64,000 bases of DNA, from NCBI GenBank assembly GCA_905221605.1, contig CAJNDS010000178.1, positions 141,008-205,007 of the forward strand, in the 5' to 3' direction. Both the position numbers and the translations under genes were made by a program. The notes below the pieces were generated by a model. That model did no database searches. It worked only from the letters and a program-made list of their open reading frames with translations, and was not told where the DNA came from. Below are positions 59,091 to 64,000 of the stretch, piece after piece (position 1 is the stretch's first letter; each line of letters starts with the position of its first letter). The DNA is from Symbiodinium natans. Its lineage: Eukaryota; Sar; Dinophyceae; Suessiales; Symbiodiniaceae.

Positions 59091-59156
59091 TATTTTTGGG
59101 CAGCCCCCCCATGTCTGGCCTGCAGGAAGGCCTGGCGCCAGGCCTCCGACCTTACT
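59090..59156 (-). CDS. 3'-terminal exon
   Basis: The frame reads VRSEAWRQAFLQARHGGAAQ and on to TAG. The acceptor is GGGCATGCCGAG. Confidence 0.55.
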
Positions 59157-59399
59157 CTCGGCATGCCCAGGTTGTGGGGTTTAGGGTTTAGGGTTGGGGT
59201 TTAGGGTTTGGGGTTTGGGGTTTGGGGTTTGGGGTTTGGGGTTTAGGGTTTAGGGTTTAGGGTTTAGGGTTTAGGGATTAGGGTTAGCGTTTAGGGTTAG
59301 GGTTTAGGGTTTAGGGTTTAGGGTTTAGGGTTTCGGGTTTCGGGTTTAGGGTCTCGGGCTTAGGGTTTCGGAGGGCTTTTGGGGGGAATTCAAGCTAAC

Positions 59400-59457
59400 C
59401 TTGTTTCAGAGGGGTGTTGACGCTCGGCCCCCTTCGCGACGGTGGCCTCAGCCGTTG
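59400..59457 (-). CDS. Internal exon
   Basis: The frame reads TAEATVAKGAERQHPSET and ends at AAG|GTTAGC. The acceptor is AATCGGCAAAG. Confidence 0.5.
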
Positions 59458-59623
59458 CTTTGCCGATTTGCCCTAATTGTCCTAAACCACCCTAAACCCT
59501 AAACCCTAAACCCTAAACCCTAAACCCTGAACCTTAAAGGTGCTAGGGAACTTTGGCTCTCTAGATGATGGTGTCATTGACTAATTATTCACATCCTGAA
59601 CACTAAACTCTCCAGCCCTAAAC

Positions 59624-59688
59624 CTTGGTCATGGCAAGGCAGGGACTTCAGCAGCGTCTTCAGCGCTGCCGCCGTCTGTCGGCGATAC
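59624..59688 (-). CDS. Helical internal exon with telomere-unit donor
   Basis: The frame reads YRRQTAAALKTLLKSLPCHD. The acceptor is GATTCCCTGGCAG and the donor AAG|GTTTAGGG. Confidence 0.6.
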
Positions 59689-59760
59689 CTGCCAGGGAAT
59701 CGAACTAGGGTTTAGGGTTTAGGGTTTAGGGTTTAGGGTTTAGGGTTTAGGGTTTAGGGT

Positions 59761-59796
59761 TTAGGGTCCCTTCGTCAATTGCGGAGGATATTCTAC
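59761..59796 (-). CDS. 3'-terminal exon ending in the array
   Basis: The frame reads VEYPPQLTKGP, then the TAA of a CCCTAA unit. The acceptor is CCCCGAGCCTCAG. Confidence 0.4.
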   Translation of the reverse strand, partial: VEYPPQLTKGP

Positions 59797-59960
59797 CTGA
59801 GGCTCGGGGCATAGGGTTTAGGAGTTTTGGAGTTTAGGAGTTTAGGAGTTTAGGGTTTAGGGTTTAGGGTATAGGGTTTAGGGTATAGGGTTTAGGGTAT
59901 ACGTAGGGTTTGAACTGAAACTGCTTGGGAGGCCATGGTGCAAACTGTCCCTACCCACCA

Positions 59961-60020
59961 TCAGACGGCGCACTTCTTCTTCTGAATGTGGACCTCCATC
60001 ACAAACATGAGCACCACAGC
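59961..60020 (-). CDS. 3'-terminal exon
   Basis: The frame reads AVVLMFVMEVHIQKKKCAV then TGA. The acceptor is GAAACCGGGCAG. Confidence 0.55.
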   Translation of the reverse strand, partial: AVVLMFVMEVHIQKKKCAV

Positions 60021-60227
60021 CTGCCCGGTTTCGGGTTTAGGGTTTAGGGTTTAGGGTTTAGGGTTTAGGGTTTAGGGTTGAGGGTTTAGGGTTTAGGGTT
60101 TAGGGTATAGGGTCAAACCACCCGCGACCCTAAACCCTGAAGCTTCATCCTTACATCCCACATCCCAAGCCCTAAACCCTAAACCCTAAACCCTGAACCC
60201 CTGAACCCTGAACCTGAAGCTACAAAC

Positions 60228-60249
60228 CTGGTTGAGGGCAAGCACTCAG
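60228..60249 (-). CDS. Micro-exon, 22 nt
   Basis: The frame reads LSACPQP. The acceptor is TATCCGGGAG and the donor GTTTGTAGC. Confidence 0.35.
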
Positions 60250-60407
60250 CTCCCGGATACCGACAAGCCCCCAAACCCTAAAACCTAAACCCTAAACCGC
60301 TAAACCCCAAACCCCGAACCCCCTGAACCCTAAGCCCTAAACCCTGAACCCTAAACCCCCTGAACTCTGAAACCCTAAACCTTTAAACCCCAAACCCCTA
60401 CTAGAGT

Positions 60408-60443
60408 TCAGGGTTCTGGAGTGATCCCTACACAGCAGACCCT
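60408..60443 (-). CDS. 3'-terminal exon candidate
   Basis: The frame reads RVCCVGITPEP then TGA in a CCCTGAAC unit. The acceptor is CAAGAACCTCAG. Confidence 0.35.
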   Translation of the reverse strand, partial: RVCCVGITPEP

Positions 60444-60576
60444 CTGAGGTTCTTGTTTAGGCGCTTGAGGCATTGGCTGGGGTTAAGGGCTTGAAGGGGT
60501 TCAGGGCCTTTTGAGACCCCAAACCCTAATCCCTAAACTCTCAACCCTAGACCCTAAACCCGAAACCCTAAACCAC

Positions 60577-60610
60577 AGCTCCGTACGCGCTTTTTGGGCG
60601 CTGGGCGCGT
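60577..60610 (-). CDS. Short basic exon
   Basis: The frame reads TRPAPKKRVRS. The acceptor is TAATTCTTAAG and the donor GTGGTTTAGGG. Confidence 0.4.
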
Positions 60611-60704
60611 CTTAAGAATTATTCAGGGGTAAGGGCTCAGGCGCAGGCGGTCTCGGGGTCTTAATCTGTAGGGTTTGGGGTTGAGGTTAGCTTCCCCCAG
60701 TAAC

Positions 60705-60726
60705 CTGGACGGAAGCTGGTTCCCTA
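60705..60726 (-). CDS. Micro-exon, 22 nt
   Basis: The frame reads GNQLPS. The acceptor GATCTCCTTTCAACGCAG is strong and the donor is GTTACTGGG. Confidence 0.45.
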
Positions 60727-61084
60727 CTGCGTTGAAAGGAGATCTTGAGCCAAGAGAAGAAAGAGAACAGGGGTACGACTGACCCTACACCCTAAACCGT
60801 TCAAACACTCACCCCCGTAAACCCGTAAACCCGTAAACCCTTAAACTCTTAAACCCCCAAACCCTCAAACACTAAACCCTTAACTCCCAAAACCCCTATA
60901 TCCTTGGACCGGTACTCAAACCCCCAAACCCTTAAACCCCTTAGACCCTCACACCCTAACCCTAAACCCTAAACCCTCAAACCTAAACCCTAAACCCTAA
61001 ACCCTAAACCCTAAACCCTAAACCCTAAGCCCTAACCCCTAAGCCCTAAGCCCTATATAAGCCCTAAACCCTAAACCCTAAACC

Positions 61085-61153
61085 CTAGGCTAGGGCCTTG
61101 GGTGAGACGGACCCGAGCACCAGATCGGCTTCCACGTGTTTGAGAAGCCGCTC
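61085..61153 (-). CDS. 3'-terminal exon
   Basis: The frame reads ERLLKHVEADLVLGSVSPKA and on to TAG. The acceptor is AAACCGCGCTTCAG. A donor overlapping the stop (GTTTAGGG) would make it internal. Confidence 0.6.
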   Translation of the reverse strand, partial: ERLLKHVEADLVLGSVSPKALA

Positions 61154-61303
61154 CTGAAGCGCGGTTTTCAGGGTTTTTGAAGGTAGTTCGAGGGCTTTAG
61201 GGTCGAGGGCTGTCGGGTTTTAGGGTGTGGGGTTTGAGGGTTTAGGGTTTAGGGTTTGGGGTTCTGAGTCTGAGGCTGTAGCGTGTTAGGGTTTAGGTTT
61301 GAG

Positions 61304-61339
61304 CTGCGTCCGCCTCCCGACCCTAATGATCACCTTCTG
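61304..61339 (-). CDS. Short basic exon
   Basis: The frame reads QKVIIRVGRRTQ. The acceptor is TAAACTTTCAG. The donor is not evident. Confidence 0.35.
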
Positions 61340-61743
61340 CTGAAAGTTTAGGGTCTGGGGTTTGGGCTTTCGTTGATCATGGGTTTATGGGCATGAGAGT
61401 GGGTTTGTAGTAGCAATGAGTGGGGAGTACGTGTACTGTATATACTCTACAAAGAGGCATCGCTACAGGCCTAAACCCTAAACCCTAAACCCTAAACCCT
61501 AAACCCTAAACCCTAAACCCTAAACCCTAAACCCTAAACCCTAAACACTAAACCGCATACTGCTCCCTTGTAATTGCAACCAGACCCAATATGGAGCCCA
61601 AGATTTCAGGTATCCTAGGAACCCAAACCATAAGTCCCTAAGTCCCTAAGTCCCTAAGTTCTTAAGAGGTGACCCTAAACCCTAAACCCTAAACCCTAAA
61701 CCCTAAACCCTAAACCCTAAACCCTAAACCCTAAACCCTAAAC

Positions 61744-61803
61744 GTAGTATGGGCACACTGAGGAGCGAGCCGTTCGGGTCAGGGCGCTTTGCAGCGGCCT
61801 CCA
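61744..61803 (-). CDS. Internal exon with telomere-unit donor
   Basis: The frame reads WRPLQSALTRTARSSVCPYY. The acceptor TCCACTCCCTCCCCTCAG is strong and the donor is GTTTAGGG. Confidence 0.6.
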
Positions 61804-62085
61804 CTGAGGGGAGGGAGTGGACTCTTGCAGGCTTTCGGGCTCCTAGGGTTTGGGGCCAAAGTTTAGGGTTTAGGGTTTAGGGCCAGACTGGTAGCGTTTG
61901 GGGTTTATGGCTGAAACCCTAAGCCCTAAACCTCCATAAACCTATTGAGGGTATAGGGCCGAGGGCTTCGCGTTTTTGTGTTCATGGGGATTGGTGGTTG
62001 AGGCTTGGTGGTTTAGGAGATTATGGGCTTAGGTTGTTACACCGGTTCTAGGGTAGGGTCCTATAGATCTTCCCAAGATACTCAC

Positions 62086-62117
62086 GAGATGCCGCTCCCA
62101 TGAAGCGGGAAAGGCAT
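62086..62117 (-). CDS. Short exon with GTGAGT donor
   Basis: The frame reads MPFPLHGSGI. The donor GTGAGTATC is the nearest to the general eukaryotic consensus in this window. The acceptor is GGCATGCTGGAAG. Confidence 0.5.
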
Positions 62118-62278
62118 CTTCCAGCATGCCAGGAATGACAGTATGGGTTTAGGGTTTAGGGTTTAGGGCTTAGGGCTTAGGGCTTAGGGCTTAGGGTTTA
62201 GGGTTTAGGGTTTAGGGTTTAGGGTTTAGGGTTTAGGGTTTAGGTTCAGGGCCGTTTGGGGCCTTTAGGGCCCTTCAC

Positions 62279-62324
62279 AAATTGAGGGCGCTTAGGGTGC
62301 TGAGGGCCCCCGTCTTCGAAGCAT
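62279..62324 (-). CDS. Internal exon
   Basis: The frame reads CFEDGGPQHPKRPQF. The acceptor CAACAGCCCTCATGCAG is good and the donor is GTGAAGGG. Confidence 0.5.
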
Positions 62325-62361
62325 CTGCATGAGGGCTGTTGTGGCAGGTTGGGGCTTCAAG

Positions 62362-62466
62362 AGGTGAAGGGTTTAGGGTTTAGGGTTTAGGGTTTAGGGT
62401 TTAGGGTTTAGGGTTTAGGGTTTAGGGTTTAGGGTTTAGGGTTTAGGGTTTAGGGTTTAGGGTTTA
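62362..62466. repeat. TTTAGGG array
   Basis: About 100 bp, pure. It ends at the exon 62468-62538 on its left side, the reverse of the usual layout. Confidence 0.95.
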
Positions 62467-62467
62467 C

Positions 62468-62538
62468 CTCAGCCCGCCTCCAGACGTCCTGCTGCTGAGT
62501 CTCCAGGCTCCCGGCACGGGCCTGAAGCTGCTCCACAC
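62468..62538 (-). CDS. Coiled-coil-like internal exon
   Basis: The frame reads VEQLQARAGSLETQQQDVWR and ends at GAG|GTAAACCC. The acceptor is CAACAAATTGAG. Confidence 0.6.
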
Positions 62539-62895
62539 CTCAATTTGTTGGGGTTTAGGGTTTAGGGTTTAGGGTTCAGGGTTTATTGTTTAGGGTTCAG
62601 GGTTCGGGGTTTAGCTCCCACATCTCATTTTTTGGGGAGGTTTCGCGCTTAGAGGTTTAGGGTTTAGGGCTACACTAGCGCTTTGCAGGCCGGGTTGAAG
62701 GGTTTGGCAGGTTTTTTCGTGCCTAGGAGAGACTGAGGGTTTGGTTTGAGGTTTTAAAAAGGGCTTTAAATTAGGGTTTAGGGTTTTGGGTTTAGGGTTT
62801 AGGGTTTGGGGTTTAGGGTTTAGGGTTTTAGGGTTTAGGGTTTAGGAGCCTTGGACGGGTTTAGGCTTTGCAAGGCTATAAGCCGCCTCAACGAC

Positions 62896-62938
62896 CAGAA
62901 CCACCGTGCCGAAGTCCTTGCCAAAGACCGTGCCCGAG
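62896..62938 (-). CDS. Internal exon, strand uncertain
   Basis: The minus frame reads SGTVFGKDFGTVVL, with acceptor GTGTGCCCAAAG and donor GTCGTTGAG. The plus frame SRLNDQNHRAEVLAKDRA is also convincing. Confidence 0.35.
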
Positions 62939-63103
62939 CTTTGGGCACACCTAACCCCCCTAAACCCCCTAAACCCCCTAAACCCCTAAACCCCTAAACC
63001 CCTAGACCCCTAAACCCCTAAACCCTGAACCCTAAACCCTAAACCCCCCCAACCCGAAACCCCTCCACACCAAACCCTCAACCATCAACTCGATGCCCTA
63101 AAC

Positions 63104-63170
63104 CTCAGGGGCATTGAGGCCCGCGCACTGCGCCAGCAAGGCCTTCGTCTCCGTGAGGGCTTGTTCCCTC
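63104..63170 (-). CDS. Helical internal exon with telomere-unit donor (clear example)
   Basis: The frame reads REQALTETKALLAQCAGLNA and ends at GAG|GTTTAGGG. The acceptor is CTCATTCCAAG. A plus frame is open as well. Confidence 0.6.
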
Positions 63171-63306
63171 CTTGGAATGAGAGGGCCCTGGGTTTAGGGT
63201 TTAGGGTTTAGGGTTTAGGGTTTAGGGTTTAGGGTTTAGGGTTTAGGGGGGTGAGTGTAGGGTTTAGGGAACAAAACACAAACGCCCAAAGCTCTGAACT
63301 CTGAAC

Positions 63307-63341
63307 TCATGGCAGTTTGAAGGTATTAAGGGACCCTCATC
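63307..63341 (-). CDS. Short internal exon
   Basis: The frame reads DEGPLIPSNCH. The acceptor is AAGTGTGCAG and the donor GTTCAGAG. Confidence 0.45.
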
Positions 63342-63469
63342 CTGCACACTTGGCGTTTAGGGTTTAGGGTTTTAGGGTTTAGGGTTTAGGGTTTAGGGTT
63401 TAGGTTTTAGTGTTTAGGGTATAGAGTACCAGGGTGGAGGATCCGAGGATCCCCTTCGAGGGCAATCTC

Positions 63470-63520
63470 TCAGTCTGTTGGGAACGGTGGGCTCGGGGCG
63501 TGTACCCCAAAGAAATCATC
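63470..63520 (-). CDS. 3'-terminal exon
   Basis: The frame reads DDFFGVHAPSPPFPTD then TGA. The acceptor is CTCATTGGGCTTAG. Confidence 0.5.
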   Translation of the reverse strand, partial: DDFFGVHAPSPPFPTD

Positions 63521-63868
63521 CTAAGCCCAATGAGGGCAAATTAACAAAAACAATCCCACAGGCCGTTTAGCGTTTAGCGTTTAGGGCTAACACCCTAAAC
63601 CCAAAAGAACCCTAAACCCGAAACCCTAAACCCTAATCCCAAAAACCCTATAAACCTATGAACCCTAAACCCTAAACCCTAACCCCAAAACCCTATAGAC
63701 CTATAAACCTGAAACCCGAAACCCTAAACCTTAGTCCCAAAAACCCTCTAAACACTACTCAATCCCCCCAAACCCTAAACCCTACCTAAACCCTAAACCC
63801 AAAACCCAAAACCCTAAACCCTAAACCCTACACCCTAAACCCTAAACCCTAAACCCTAAACCCTAAAC

Positions 63869-63959
63869 CCCAGGCCCTGAACTGAGAGCCGGGCTGGGCT
63901 GCGAGGTCGGGTGGCGGCATCAGGGTCGGCCGCGGCGGGCGACTTGAGCTCGCCTGGCC
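63869..63959 (-). CDS. Pro/Ser-rich internal exon with telomere-unit donor
   Basis: The frame reads GQASSSRPPRPTLMPPPDLA and on. The acceptor CTAAACGCCAG abuts the array and the donor is G|GTTTAGGG. Confidence 0.5.
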
Positions 63960-64000
63960 CTGGCGTTTAGGGTTTAGGGTTAGGATTCTGCGGGATTCTG

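Larger units (their letters stand above)
1..64000. repeat. Interspersed telomere-type repeats, window-wide
   Basis: Tracts of TTTAGGG or its complement, from 2 to about 50 units, recur every few hundred bases in both orientations across the window. Variants include TTTAGGGG, TTTGGGG, GCTTAGGG, TTCAGGG and CCCTAAAA. TTTAGGG is the known telomere unit of plants, dinoflagellates and chromerids. The tracts are interrupted by unique sequence throughout, so this is interstitial rather than a chromosome end. They mostly flank the exon islands listed below and sit inside the inferred introns. Confidence 0.95.

Noticed and set aside
1-64000. CRISPR array
   Set aside because: Repeats are telomere units in tandem or irregularly spaced, not equal-length repeats with uniform spacers, and no cas genes occur.
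1-64000. tRNA, rRNA or snRNA genes
   Set aside because: No cloverleaf with a T-loop GTTCAANCC context or conserved rRNA segment was noticed by eye; a covariance-model search would be needed to exclude them.

Overview
This looks like a nuclear genomic window from an alveolate protist, most likely a dinoflagellate; a chromerid is the main alternative. No rRNA, tRNA, bacterial operon, Shine-Dalgarno pattern or CRISPR array was seen. The clues are Arabidopsis-type telomere repeats (TTTAGGG) scattered through the whole interior, many short exons, almost all best-supported exons on one strand, and intron donors that appear to include GC and GA as well as GT. These are known traits of dinoflagellate genomes, but the species assignment is inference.

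Architecture. Tracts of (TTTAGGG)n or (CCCTAAA)n and their variants occur every few hundred bases. Between them lie short GC-richer islands of about 20-200 bp. Read on the minus strand, most islands behave as exons: an AG acceptor, an open frame with ordinary protein composition, then a donor that is often the first bases of a telomere unit (G|GTTTAGGG). In plus coordinates the usual layout is C-array, exon, G-array. Each minus-strand intron would therefore start with (TTTAGGG)n and end with (CCCTAAA)n, so its two ends are complementary. Exceptions exist. More than 150 candidate exons are listed individually. Short GC-rich islands are often open in several frames on both strands, so single exons carry moderate confidence, and I read the minus strand more thoroughly than the plus strand once the pattern appeared.

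Regions. 1-9.5 kb holds minus exons, including a 60-codon open block (2763-2945) and a phase-consistent two-exon gene end (5049-5468). At 9.55-10.18 kb there is a fold-back transposon with an apparent 8-bp target duplication. 10.2-16.1 kb holds exons. 16.38-18.61 kb holds the one nearly complete gene, a three-exon minus-strand nucleotidyltransferase of about 416 residues resembling the OAS/CD-NTase fold group. A GTGTGTCGT-type minisatellite fills its first intron. 18.87-64 kb is a continuous series of minus exons mixed with telomere-like arrays and at least six families of short inverted-repeat elements, here called A, B, C, D, E and F. Many exons carry a stop codon and could end genes, so several genes in a head-to-tail minus array are more likely than one giant gene. 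Gene boundaries and most exon joins are unresolved without transcripts.

No gene besides the nucleotidyltransferase could be assigned a function.
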